NCBI GenBank assembly: GCA_947589305.1
Contig: CANQAP010000001.1
Coordinates: 124,001 to 188,000, forward strand
Reading direction: 5' to 3'
From: an uncultured Lachnospiraceae bacterium
Lineage (GTDB): Bacteria > Bacillota > Clostridia > Lachnospirales > Lachnospiraceae
DNA: 64,000 bases
The notes below the pieces were generated by a model. That model ran no database searches. It saw nothing but the letters and a program-made list of their open reading frames with translations, and had not been told where the DNA came from. Below, in pieces: positions 31,227-41,079 of this stretch; position 1 is the stretch's first letter, and every line of letters begins with the position of its first letter. The position numbers and the translations under genes were made by a program.

Positions 31227-34200
31227 GTGGAAGAGGGAAAAATAAGCATATGGAAGGTCTTTCAGTCATATCATCCGTCTAAGATTCTGCAATCCTATTT
31301 TCATGATGTGTATTTGGAACGCGTGCGGTACAGCAGACGTTCCAAAATCCTGCATATATATATCGTTTCTGATCATTTGATCCATCATCAATATGTCGGG
31401 CAACTGCAAGAGGAGTTACTGCCTTATGCAAAAAAGATGCTGGATGATGTCAAGGATCTTGAATTTCTGATGGTCTATCAATTATCGGACCGCTATCAAT
31501 TATCGGATATCTTACAGGAATACAGGGACAGTCTGTTGTATGAGATCAAGCAAGCCGATCCGATCCATTATCTTCTCATCAAAGAGGAAGCATGGGTAGT
31601 CAATGACAATGTCATTACGATTCCGATGCCGGATTCGGATCTGGCAAAATTGCGTTGTCATGAAATTCAGGAATTTTTTCAGACCGTGTTCCGGGATCGT
31701 TTCGGGATGGACGTACAGATTGGATTCGATTTCAAGGCAGAAGATAAAGCATCGTTATGGGAAGCTCATGAAAAACGGATGCTTCAGGAACGCGAAGAAT
31801 GGGAGCGGCAGTTGGAGCAGCTTCGTAATATGGACGAGTCACAGCGCGCGGTGGAGACCACAGATACACAACCGTCCGACATTCAGACAACACCGCAGTC
31901 CGAGAAGCCTGCCGCATCCGAAACCGCGCCGCCGGCGGATACAAACAGCCGTAAGTCCGTTTCCTCAGATCAGCGGAATCATGTGACGGACGGAGCATCC
32001 GGTCGCGGCAGTCGAAATGGTTCTCGCCGTTTTCCCCTGCAGTCCGCGAAAGATCCGGATATTTTCTATGGGCGTAACTGTGAAGGAGAACGCATACCCA
32101 TATCGGATATTCAGGGAGAACTGGGCGAAGTGGTATTGGACGGACAGATCATTAAGCTGGAGACCAGAGAGATCCGCAACAATAAAACGATCGTTTTGTT
32201 TCACATTACGGATTTTACCGATACGATAAGCGGAAAAGTTTTTTTGGCTAATGAGGACTTGGAATTGTTTCAGGAACGTTTTCAGCAGGGAGGATTCTAT
32301 CGGATCAAAGGGATTATTTCTTTCGATTCGTTTTTAAATGATTTTTCACTGGGTTCCGTAGTGGGCATAAAAAAGATCGCTGATTTTCGTACGGTCCGGA
32401 TGGATCAGTCTGCCGAAAAACGTGTGGAACTGCATATGCACACGGTCATGAGCGATAAAGACAGTGTCGTGGATATTGCCAAGATCATCAAACGCGCAAA
32501 GGCGTGGGGACACCCGGCGATCGCAATCACGGATCACGGAGTGGCACAGGCATTTCCGATCGCCAATCATGTGCTGCCTGCGGATGATCCGTTTAAGATC
32601 ATATACGGAGTCGAAGGATATTTTGTAGACGATTTAAAGAGTCTGATCATCAGACCGAAGGGGCAGACGTTTTGGGATACGTTTGTGGTATTTGATATTG
32701 AAACGACCGGAAAAAACGCAAAGTTTCATAAAATTACGGAAATAGGAGCGGTCAAGATACAAAAGGGCAGGGTGACGGACCGTTTTTCCCAACTGGTCAA
32801 TCCGGAGCGACCGATTCCGTATAATATTACCCGTCTCACTGGCATTACAGATGAAATGGTGGCGGATCAGCCAAATATCGAAACCGTGCTTCCGCAGTTT
32901 TTGGAATTCTGCAAAGATGCGGTTTTGGTGGCGCATAATGCTGCCTTTGACACCGGATTTATCGGTGCGGAAGCCGCCCGGCAGAAACTGTCGTTTCAGC
33001 CGACGATCTTGGATACTTTAGGTCTGGCGCATATCCTGCTCCCGCATTTGGGAAAATATACCTTGGACCGTCTGGTAAAAGAATTAAAGATTGTCTTGGA
33101 ACATCATCACCGCGCGGTAGATGATGCACAGGCAACGGCAGAGATGTTCCTGAAATTTATTCATATGTTAATGGAACGCGGAGTGGAAAACGTAGATGCT
33201 TTGAATACCATGGCAGCCGGCTCGAAAGACAGTATAAAAAAATTACGGCGTTATCATGGAATCCTTCTGGCTAAAAATGAAATCGGACGTGTGAACCTCT
33301 ATCGTCTGATCTCGATGTCTCATCTGGAATACTTCAATCGCCGCCCGTTGATTCCGAAAAGCATGATCGAGAAATATCGGGAAGGTCTGATCGTGGGTTC
33401 TGCCTGCGAGGCGGGCGAACTGTATCAGGCGCTCCTGAACGGAGCCGATGATGCGGAGATCACAAGGATTGTGGATTTTTATGATTATTTGGAAATACAG
33501 CCGATCGGCAATAACCAGTTCATGATAGAGGACGATAATTATCCGGTAGAGTCTGAAGAGGATTTACGGGAATATAACCGCCAGATCGTCTCACTCGGAG
33601 AAGAATTCCATAAGCCGGTAGTCGCCACCTGTGATGTGCATTTTTTGGATCCGGAAGATGCCATTTACCGTGCGATCATTCAGGCGTCGGAAGGCTTTAA
33701 GGAAGCAGACAAGCAAAGTCCGCTCTATTTTCGGACAACGGATGAAATGTTAAGGGAATTTGAATATCTGGGGGCGGAAAAAGCAAGGGAAGTCGTCGTG
33801 ACGAATACAAACCGGATAGCGGATATGATTGAATATGTGAAACCGGTGCGACCGGATAAATGCCCGCCGGTCATTGAACACTCGGATGAAATGCTGACGG
33901 ATTTATGCTATCGGAAAGCCCATGAGATTTATGGACCGGAGCTTCCGAAGGTGGTGGTGGAACGGCTCGAACGCGAACTCCATTCCATCATTTCAAACGG
34001 ATTTGCAGTATTGTATATCATTGCACAGAAATTAGTCTGGGATTCCAACGAGCATGGATATCTGGTCGGTTCACGAGGCTCGGTCGGCTCGTCTTTTGTG
34101 GCGACCATGGCGGGTATTACGGAAGTGAATCCGCTGTCGGCTCATTACATCTGTCCGGAATGCCACTATGTGGATTTTGATTCACCGGAAGTCGTGGCTT

Positions 34201-35783
34201 TTTCCGGCAATTCCGGTTGTGACATGCCGGATCGGGACTGCCCGCGGTGCGGACATCGGCTTTTAAAAGAGGGGCATGACATTCCGTTTGAGACGTTTTT
34301 AGGCTTTAAGGGGGATAAAGAGCCGGATATTGATTTGAATTTTTCCGGCGAATATCAGGCAAATGCCCATCAATATACCGAAGAACTGTTTACCAAGGGA
34401 CATGCGTTCCGCGCCGGAACGATCGGTACGATCGCGGACAAGACCGCATACGGAATGGCGATGAGATATTTTGAAGAACGCAACATGAAGAAGCGGACTT
34501 GTGAGATCGAACGTCTCTCTTCAGGCTGCATCGGTGTCAAACGTACGACCGGACAGCATCCGGGAGGTATGATCGTGTTACCGAAAGAGGAGGAGATTTA
34601 TTCCTTTACGCCGATCCAGCATCCGGCAAATGACCAGAACACACCAATCATTACAACGCATTTTGAGTACCATTCGATTGACCACAATCTGCTGAAACTG
34701 GATATTTTGGGGCATGATGACCCGACGATGATCCGACGGCTGGAAGATTTGACCGGTGTAGACTGTAAAAGCATACCGCTGGATGACAAACAGGTCATGT
34801 CACTCTTTCAAAGCACGGAGGCGTTAGGGATCCAGCCGGAAGATATCGGGGGCGTCCCGCTAGGGTCGCTCGGTATTCCGGAATTCGGCACGGATTTTGC
34901 CATGCAGATGCTTTTGGATACTAAGCCGACGATGTTTTCGGATCTCGTCAGGATCGCCGGATTGGCACACGGAACGGATGTTTGGCTGGGAAATGCACAG
35001 GATCTGATCCAGTCCGGTACCGCGGTGATTTCGACTGCCATTTGCTGTCGGGATGACATTATGGTCTTTCTGATACACAAGGGTATGGAGAAGGGGGTCT
35101 CTTTTCAGATCATGGAAAGCGTCCGGAAGGGAAAAGGGCTGAAGCCGGAATGGGAAGAAGCTATGTTGGCGCATGATGTTCCGGAATGGTATATCGAGTC
35201 GTGTAAAAAGATAAAATATATGTTTCCGAAGGCACATGCTGCAGCTTATGTCATGATGGCATGGCGGATCGCTTGGTATAAGATCCATTATCCTTTGGAA
35301 TACTATGCGGCTTATTTCAGTATTCGCGCCGATGCGTTCAGCTATGAGACCATGTGTATGGGACGTTCAAAGCTGGAATATCATATGGAAGAGATCCGTA
35401 AAAGTGAAGATAAAAAGAACAAGGATTTGGATAGTTTAAAGGATATGCGTCTGGTTCTGGAAATGTATGCGCGCGGATTTGAATTTATACCGATCGATCT
35501 CTATCGGGCGGATGCAAACCGGTTTCAGATCTTTGACGGGAAAATCATGCCGGCACTGTGCAGTATCGAGGGGCTGGGTGCCAAAGCTGCCGTTCAGATA
35601 CAGACAGCCGCTCAGGAAGCGCTGAAAAAAGGCGGTTTTTCATCGAAAGACAATTTGCGGGAAATGGCGAAAGTCGGAAAATCGACCGTGGATAAATTTG
35701 CCCAGCTCGGTATTCTCAAGGATCTTCCGGATTCCGACCAGTTCAGTCTGTTTGATTATATGGCAGAAGGTTCGCAAGCATAG
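31227..35783 (+). CDS. polC: DNA polymerase III alpha subunit, PolC type
   Basis: 1518 aa. PHP domain (ELHMHTVMSDKDSV), embedded 3'-5' exonuclease (FVVFDIETTGKNAKFHKITEIGAVK), polymerase (DIDLNFSGEYQ). GTG start after GGGAGGAGG. Confidence 0.98.
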   Translation: MEEGKISIWKVFQSYHPSKILQSYFHDVYLERVRYSRRSKILHIYIVSDHLIHHQYVGQLQEELLPYAKKMLDDVKDLEFLMVYQLSDRYQLSDILQEYRDSLLYEIKQADPIHYLLIKEEAWVVNDNVITIPMPDSDLAKLRCHEIQEFFQTVFRDRFGMDVQIGFDFKAEDKASLWEAHEKRMLQEREEWERQLEQLRNMDESQRAVETTDTQPSDIQTTPQSEKPAASETAPPADTNSRKSVSSDQRNHVTDGASGRGSRNGSRRFPLQSAKDPDIFYGRNCEGERIPISDIQGELGEVVLDGQIIKLETREIRNNKTIVLFHITDFTDTISGKVFLANEDLELFQERFQQGGFYRIKGIISFDSFLNDFSLGSVVGIKKIADFRTVRMDQSAEKRVELHMHTVMSDKDSVVDIAKIIKRAKAWGHPAIAITDHGVAQAFPIANHVLPADDPFKIIYGVEGYFVDDLKSLIIRPKGQTFWDTFVVFDIETTGKNAKFHKITEIGAVKIQKGRVTDRFSQLVNPERPIPYNITRLTGITDEMVADQPNIETVLPQFLEFCKDAVLVAHNAAFDTGFIGAEAARQKLSFQPTILDTLGLAHILLPHLGKYTLDRLVKELKIVLEHHHRAVDDAQATAEMFLKFIHMLMERGVENVDALNTMAAGSKDSIKKLRRYHGILLAKNEIGRVNLYRLISMSHLEYFNRRPLIPKSMIEKYREGLIVGSACEAGELYQALLNGADDAEITRIVDFYDYLEIQPIGNNQFMIEDDNYPVESEEDLREYNRQIVSLGEEFHKPVVATCDVHFLDPEDAIYRAIIQASEGFKEADKQSPLYFRTTDEMLREFEYLGAEKAREVVVTNTNRIADMIEYVKPVRPDKCPPVIEHSDEMLTDLCYRKAHEIYGPELPKVVVERLERELHSIISNGFAVLYIIAQKLVWDSNEHGYLVGSRGSVGSSFVATMAGITEVNPLSAHYICPECHYVDFDSPEVVAFSGNSGCDMPDRDCPRCGHRLLKEGHDIPFETFLGFKGDKEPDIDLNFSGEYQANAHQYTEELFTKGHAFRAGTIGTIADKTAYGMAMRYFEERNMKKRTCEIERLSSGCIGVKRTTGQHPGGMIVLPKEEEIYSFTPIQHPANDQNTPIITTHFEYHSIDHNLLKLDILGHDDPTMIRRLEDLTGVDCKSIPLDDKQVMSLFQSTEALGIQPEDIGGVPLGSLGIPEFGTDFAMQMLLDTKPTMFSDLVRIAGLAHGTDVWLGNAQDLIQSGTAVISTAICCRDDIMVFLIHKGMEKGVSFQIMESVRKGKGLKPEWEEAMLAHDVPEWYIESCKKIKYMFPKAHAAAYVMMAWRIAWYKIHYPLEYYAAYFSIRADAFSYETMCMGRSKLEYHMEEIRKSEDKKNKDLDSLKDMRLVLEMYARGFEFIPIDLYRADANRFQIFDGKIMPALCSIEGLGAKAAVQIQTAAQEALKKGGFSSKDNLREMAKVGKSTVDKFAQLGILKDLPDSDQFSLFDYMAEGSQA

Positions 35784-35843
35784 GCGTCACGGCGATACCG
35801 TTCGTCGGCAGATCATCTTTTACGGGAAGTTCTGAAAAAGTGC

Positions 35844-35872
35844 TTGCTTTTTTAACTCCTCTTTGCTATACT
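35844..35872 (+). promoter_or_regulatory. Promoter of tRNA-Glu
   Basis: TTGCTT - 17 nt - TATACT. Confidence 0.65.
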
Positions 35873-35900
35873 AACAACGTCGTGTAGACAAAGAGAGTAT

Positions 35901-35972
35901 GGTTCGTTGGTCAAGCGGCTAAGACGTCGCCCTCTCACGGCGAAAACAGGGGTTCGATTCCCCTACGAACTG
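35901..35972 (+). tRNA. tRNA-Glu (anticodon CTC)
   Basis: Cloverleaf: acceptor GGTTCGT/ACGAACT, anticodon arm TCGCC-CTCTCAC-GGCGA, T-arm AGGGGTTCGATTCCCCT; CCA not encoded. Confidence 0.93.
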
Positions 35973-35978
35973 CTAAAG

Positions 35979-36018
35979 GTTCCGTTTATCTGTTTTTTTC
36001 AGATAAACGGGACTTTTT
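35979..36018 (+). terminator. Rho-independent terminator after tRNA-Glu
   Basis: gttccgtttatctg ... cagataaacgggac ttttt. Confidence 0.88.
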
Positions 36019-36090
36019 CTTTTGATTTTCCGGTTCTTTTTTTGACGATCTGCATATACTATTTCTAACGATATTTGGAAGAAATAATCT

Positions 36091-37401
36091 ATGGATATCA
36101 TTCAGACAATTCCGCAGGATAATGTTCCTGAAAGCCTTACATTGCTGGAAGAAAGCGAATCGGATGCCGGTACTGCGCAGCAGGGAAACATCCGGTTTGA
36201 AATCAACTCTGCCTTGGGACGGATTCCCATTGCGAACGCGCATATCACCATTTCCTATGCCGGCGGTCCCGGCACCGTGTTGCAGGAAACGGACAGTGAC
36301 GCTAACGGTATGACCGATGAAATCGCACTGGATGCACCGCCTGTGGAGTATTCCATGGAACCGACAGATAATCAGCCGTATGCGGAGTATAATATACGGA
36401 TCACGGCTGCCGGATTTGGGGAGCGATTTATATCCGGCGTACAGATTTTTCCGAATGAGACTGCCATTCAGTATGTCAGCATGCAGCCTGCTCAGGAGAC
36501 GGAAGAATATGATCCGACGGTCATAGACGCGCATACACTCTGGGAGGAATATCCGCCGAAGATACCGGAATCCGAGATCAAACCGACCAACGAGTCCGGT
36601 GAGATCGTATTAAGTGAAGTCGTTGTGCCGGAGTACATCGTGGTACACGACGGGGTACCTTCGGACGCTTCCGCGCAGAATTACTATGTGCGGTATAAAG
36701 ATTATATCAAAAATGTGGCGTCCTGCGAGATCTACTCGACATGGCCGACTGCCTGCATTCAGGCAAACGTGCTGGCGATCATGTCGTTTACCCTGAACCG
36801 TGTATATACGGAGTGGTATCGGAATCAGGGATACAGCTTTACGATCACGAGTTCCACGGCGTACGACCACAAATGGATCTACGGAAAATCAACCTATGAA
36901 AGCATTGATGCCGTCGTTGACGATTTATTTACGTCTTATCTTTCCCGACCGAATGTGAAGCAACCGATTTTAACACAGTATTGTGACGGGAAGCGGGTTA
37001 CATGCCCGAACTGGATGAGCCAGTGGGGAAGCAAGTATCTGGCTGACCAAAACTATACGGCAATCCAGATCTTACGAAATTATTATGGCGATACCATTTA
37101 CATCAACAATGCGGAAGCAGTATCCGGAGTGCCGTTGTCATGGCAGGGTGAAGCTTTGGAAAACGGTTCCAGAGGAGAAGCAGTCAGGACCATTCAGGAA
37201 CAACTCAACCGGATCGCAGACAATTATCCGGCGATCCCGAAAGTGGCGGTGGACGGAATCTATGGCCCGAAGACGGAGGAGGCAGTTCGTACATTCCAAA
37301 AAATCTTCCGTTTGCCGCAGACGGGAGTGGTGGATTACCGGACATGGTATAAAATATCGGAAATCTATGTTGCTGTAAGCAGGATTGCAGAACTGGTCTG
37401 A
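36091..37401 (+). CDS. SpoIID/LytB-like domain protein with C-terminal PG_binding_1 domain
   Basis: SpoIID-like signatures (VASCEIYSTWPTACIQANVLAIMSFTLNR..., MSQWGSKYLADQNYTAIQILRNYYG). Peptidoglycan-binding repeat (GSRGEAVRTIQEQLN...VDGIYGPKTEEAVRTFQKIFRLPQTGVVDYRTW). Confidence 0.72.
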   Translation: MDIIQTIPQDNVPESLTLLEESESDAGTAQQGNIRFEINSALGRIPIANAHITISYAGGPGTVLQETDSDANGMTDEIALDAPPVEYSMEPTDNQPYAEYNIRITAAGFGERFISGVQIFPNETAIQYVSMQPAQETEEYDPTVIDAHTLWEEYPPKIPESEIKPTNESGEIVLSEVVVPEYIVVHDGVPSDASAQNYYVRYKDYIKNVASCEIYSTWPTACIQANVLAIMSFTLNRVYTEWYRNQGYSFTITSSTAYDHKWIYGKSTYESIDAVVDDLFTSYLSRPNVKQPILTQYCDGKRVTCPNWMSQWGSKYLADQNYTAIQILRNYYGDTIYINNAEAVSGVPLSWQGEALENGSRGEAVRTIQEQLNRIADNYPAIPKVAVDGIYGPKTEEAVRTFQKIFRLPQTGVVDYRTWYKISEIYVAVSRIAELV

Positions 37402-37413
37402 ATCTGTTATACT
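37385..37413 (+). promoter_or_regulatory. Putative promoter of the ABC exporter pair
   Basis: TTGCAG - 17 nt - TATACT. Confidence 0.55.
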
Positions 37414-37466
37414 AACCGAAGTTATACGGAAAAATGCAGAAAAACGTATGATACAGGAGACGGACA

Positions 37467-39200
37467 TTGAAGAAATTATTGATATACTTAAAAGAATATC
37501 GCAAAGAAAGTATTCTGGCACCGTTATTTAAAATGCTGGAAGCCTCTTTTGAACTGCTGGTGCCGTTAGTGATGGCAGCGATCATGGATCAGGGGATTGC
37601 CAATCAGGATATGCCGTACATTTGGAAAATGGCGATGCTTCTGTTACTGCTGGCTGTAGTCGGTCTGGCATCCTCTCTGACGGCTCAGTATTTTGCCGCC
37701 AAAGCAGCGGTAGGTTTTTCGACAAAAGTAAAGCATGTCTTATTCCGGCATATCCAGACACTCTCATTTTCGGATCTGGATCATGTCGGAACACCGGCGC
37801 TGATCAATCATATGACCAGTGATATGAATCAGGTGCAAAATGGCGTCAATATGGTACTGCGCCTGTTTCTCCGTTCACCGTTTATCGTGTTCGGCGCGAT
37901 GATCATGGCGTTTACGATCGATTGGAAAAACGCTTTGGTGTTTGTGGTCGTGATTCCGTTGCTGACCGTGGTTGTGGTAGGGATCATGCTGCTGACGATC
38001 CCAAAGTACCGTACGGTACAGGAAGCGCTCGACCGTGTGCTGGGGATCACAAGGGAAAACCTGACCGGCGTGCGTGTGATCCGCGCATTCCATCAGGAAG
38101 AACAGGAACAGATGCACTTTTATGAACAGAATGACGAATTGACGCGCCTGCAACTGTTTGTAGGGCGGATTTCGGCATTTATGAATCCGTTGACGTTCAT
38201 TTTGGTCAATGCGGGCGTGATCGCTCTGTTATGGTCCGGAGCCGTACAGGTAAATATCGGGAACCTGACACAAGGGGAAGTGGTCGCTTTGGTGAATTAT
38301 ATGAACCAGATTCTGGTGGAACTGGTCAAATTAGCCAATCTGGTGATCACGATCACCAAGGCGGTCGCCTGCGGCAATCGGATTCAGACGATTTTGGAAA
38401 TTCCGGCTGCACAGACCTTTTCGGATATACCGGTTGCCGAACAGCCGGCAGCCGATATAGCCGTTGAATTTCAAAATGTATCTTTTACGTATCATGGCGG
38501 TGGTGACAAGGCGCTCTGCCATTTGAACCTGAAAGTCAAACGGGGAGAAACGATCGGCATTATTGGCGGAACCGGATCGGGAAAGAGTACCATGATCCAT
38601 CTGATTCCGCGGTTTTATGATGCTACGGAGGGCAAAGTCCTCGTGGACGGCGTGGACGTTATGAAATATCCGAAAGAACAGCTAAGAAGTAAAATCGGCA
38701 TTGTCATGCAAAAGGCAGTTTTGTTTCAGGGGAGCATACGGGAAAATATCGCATGGGGCAATGAATCCGCCGGTGAGGACGAGATCATCCATGCACTGGA
38801 ACTGGCGCAGGGAATGGAATTCGTCAATCAAAAAGAAGGCGGACTGGATGCACACGTTACGCAGAGCGGAAAGAATCTGTCCGGCGGACAGCGGCAACGT
38901 TTGACCGTCGCCAGAGCGTTGGTGCGAAAACCGGAGATCCTGATCTTGGATGACAGTACTTCTGCGTTAGACTATGCGACCGATGCAAAATTACGGCAGG
39001 CAATTCAGACATTATCGTACGATCCTACGGTATTTATCGTTTCCCAAAGAACGGTATCAATCCGCCATGCAGACCGGATCGTGGTCTTAGATGACGGGGA
39101 AATCGCCGGGATCGGTACGCATGAGGAACTCTTAAACAGTTGCGACGTCTATCGCGAAATCTATGAATCACAATATCATAAGGAGGTGCAGGGAGCATGA
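37467..39200 (+). CDS. ABC transporter, fused permease/ATPase (exporter half)
   Basis: Walker A GGTGSGKST, signature LSGGQRQRLTVARAL, Walker B ILILDDSTSALD. TTG start. Confidence 0.95.
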   Translation: MKKLLIYLKEYRKESILAPLFKMLEASFELLVPLVMAAIMDQGIANQDMPYIWKMAMLLLLLAVVGLASSLTAQYFAAKAAVGFSTKVKHVLFRHIQTLSFSDLDHVGTPALINHMTSDMNQVQNGVNMVLRLFLRSPFIVFGAMIMAFTIDWKNALVFVVVIPLLTVVVVGIMLLTIPKYRTVQEALDRVLGITRENLTGVRVIRAFHQEEQEQMHFYEQNDELTRLQLFVGRISAFMNPLTFILVNAGVIALLWSGAVQVNIGNLTQGEVVALVNYMNQILVELVKLANLVITITKAVACGNRIQTILEIPAAQTFSDIPVAEQPAADIAVEFQNVSFTYHGGGDKALCHLNLKVKRGETIGIIGGTGSGKSTMIHLIPRFYDATEGKVLVDGVDVMKYPKEQLRSKIGIVMQKAVLFQGSIRENIAWGNESAGEDEIIHALELAQGMEFVNQKEGGLDAHVTQSGKNLSGGQRQRLTVARALVRKPEILILDDSTSALDYATDAKLRQAIQTLSYDPTVFIVSQRTVSIRHADRIVVLDDGEIAGIGTHEELLNSCDVYREIYESQYHKEVQGA

Positions 39201-40954
39201 GCCGGAATGTAAACGACGAAAAGCAGAACTCCGGTATCTGGAAGACATTCCGCCGGCTGATGCGATATCTGCGTCCTTACGGACATATTTTATGTTTCTC
39301 AGTCATGACCTCTTTGATCAGCGTGGGGCTGACATTATATCTGCCGATCCTGACCGGCCGGGCAGTGGATGCCATTATCGGACCGGATGCCGTGGATTTT
39401 GACCGCATCCTTGAGATTCTCATCTTCATGGCTGCATCTGTGGCAATTACGGCTTTGGCACAGTGGGTGATGAACGTATGTAATAATAAAATGACTTATT
39501 CGATCGTGCGGGATGTCCGGCGGGATGCGTTTGAACACCTGCAGTCCCTGCCTTTGAAATATCTGGATGCACATACAAGCGGTGAGATCGTGAGCCGTAT
39601 CATCGCGGACGTCGATCAGTTTGCAGATGGTCTGCTGATGGGATTTACCCAGTTTTTTACTAGTCTGATAACGATATTTGGCACGTTGATCTTTATGTTG
39701 ACCATCCATCCGATGGTGACATTGGTTGTGGTCTGCATCACCCCGGTTTCATTGTTTGTATCCGCCTATATTGCCAAGAAAACTTACCATATGTTCCGCA
39801 TGCAGTCGGAGACCAGAGGAGAACAGACCGGATATATCGATGAAATGATCTCAGGGCTTCGGGTCGTACAAGCGTATCATCGGGAAGAAGCGGTTGCAGA
39901 AAGATTTGATGAGATCAATCGGAAGCTGCAAAAGCGTTCGCTCAAAGCCATATTCTTTTCTTCGATCACGAATCCTGCCACCCGATTTGTCAACAGTCTT
40001 GTGTATGCGGGCGTCGGCATTACCGGAGCCATTGCTGCGATTCATGGTCGTATGACAGTCGGACAGCTCACGTCCTTTTTGGGATATGCAAATCAGTACA
40101 CCAAACCGTTTAACGAGATTTCCGGTGTCGTGACGGAGTTACAGAATGCGCTTGCCTGCGCGGCGAGGATCTTTGCCTTTATGGACGAAGAGCCACAGAC
40201 GCCGGAAGCGGAAGATGCAGTGGTGCTTACGGATGTCAAAGGCAATGTGGGAATACATGATGTATCGTTTTCTTATGTACCGGATCAAAAACTGCTCGAA
40301 CATGTGACCTTGGCGGTGCGTGCCGGACAGAGAATTGCGATCGTCGGTCCGACCGGATGCGGAAAAACGACGTTGATTAATTTGCTGATGCGGTTTTACG
40401 ATGTCAATAGAGGCAGCATCACAGTCGAGGGAGAAGATATCCGTCACGTTACGCGAAACAGCCTGCGGGATGCCTATGGGATGGTGCTTCAGGAAACTTG
40501 GCTGAAAACGGGTACGGTGCGGGAAAATATCTGTATGGGGTATCCGGAGGCGACAGAGGAAGAAATGATAGAGGCGGCGAAACTGTCACATGCCCATAGT
40601 TTTATCAAGCGGCTGCCGCAGGGATACGATACCGTGATCACGGAAGACAGCGATACGCTGTCGCAGGGACAGAAACAGTTGTTGTGTATTGCCAGAGTGA
40701 TGTTGTGCCGTCCGCCGATGTTGATTTTGGATGAAGCGACGTCTTCCATTGATACCCGGACGGAGATCAGGATCCAAAAGGCGTTTCATCAGCTCATGCA
40801 GGGAAGAACCAGTTTTATCGTCGCACACCGTCTGTCCACCATACAGGAAGCGGATGTGATTCTGGTGATGAAAGACGGCAATATCATTGAACAGGGAAAT
40901 CATGAAGAACTGCTTGCCAAGCGGGGATTTTATTATACGTTGTATAACAGTTGA
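39197..40954 (+). CDS. ABC transporter, fused permease/ATPase (partner half)
   Basis: Walker A GPTGCGKTT, signature LSQGQKQLLCIARVM, Walker B MLILDEATSSIDTRTE; ATGA overlap with the previous gene. Confidence 0.95.
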   Translation: MSRNVNDEKQNSGIWKTFRRLMRYLRPYGHILCFSVMTSLISVGLTLYLPILTGRAVDAIIGPDAVDFDRILEILIFMAASVAITALAQWVMNVCNNKMTYSIVRDVRRDAFEHLQSLPLKYLDAHTSGEIVSRIIADVDQFADGLLMGFTQFFTSLITIFGTLIFMLTIHPMVTLVVVCITPVSLFVSAYIAKKTYHMFRMQSETRGEQTGYIDEMISGLRVVQAYHREEAVAERFDEINRKLQKRSLKAIFFSSITNPATRFVNSLVYAGVGITGAIAAIHGRMTVGQLTSFLGYANQYTKPFNEISGVVTELQNALACAARIFAFMDEEPQTPEAEDAVVLTDVKGNVGIHDVSFSYVPDQKLLEHVTLAVRAGQRIAIVGPTGCGKTTLINLLMRFYDVNRGSITVEGEDIRHVTRNSLRDAYGMVLQETWLKTGTVRENICMGYPEATEEEMIEAAKLSHAHSFIKRLPQGYDTVITEDSDTLSQGQKQLLCIARVMLCRPPMLILDEATSSIDTRTEIRIQKAFHQLMQGRTSFIVAHRLSTIQEADVILVMKDGNIIEQGNHEELLAKRGFYYTLYNS

Positions 40955-40998
40955 TTTTGTATTTTTAAGACGAAAATAATTGGGATCATGAATAAAAG

Positions 40999-41027
40999 TT
41001 GAAAAAAACCAATTTTTCTTGTATGAT
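40999..41027 (+). promoter_or_regulatory. Putative promoter of the citrate synthase gene
   Basis: TTGAAA - 17 nt - TATGAT. Confidence 0.55.
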
Positions 41028-41079
41028 TGCAAAAGAACGTATGAAACAGAGGAAAGAACGGAAGTTAGGAGGCATTGAT

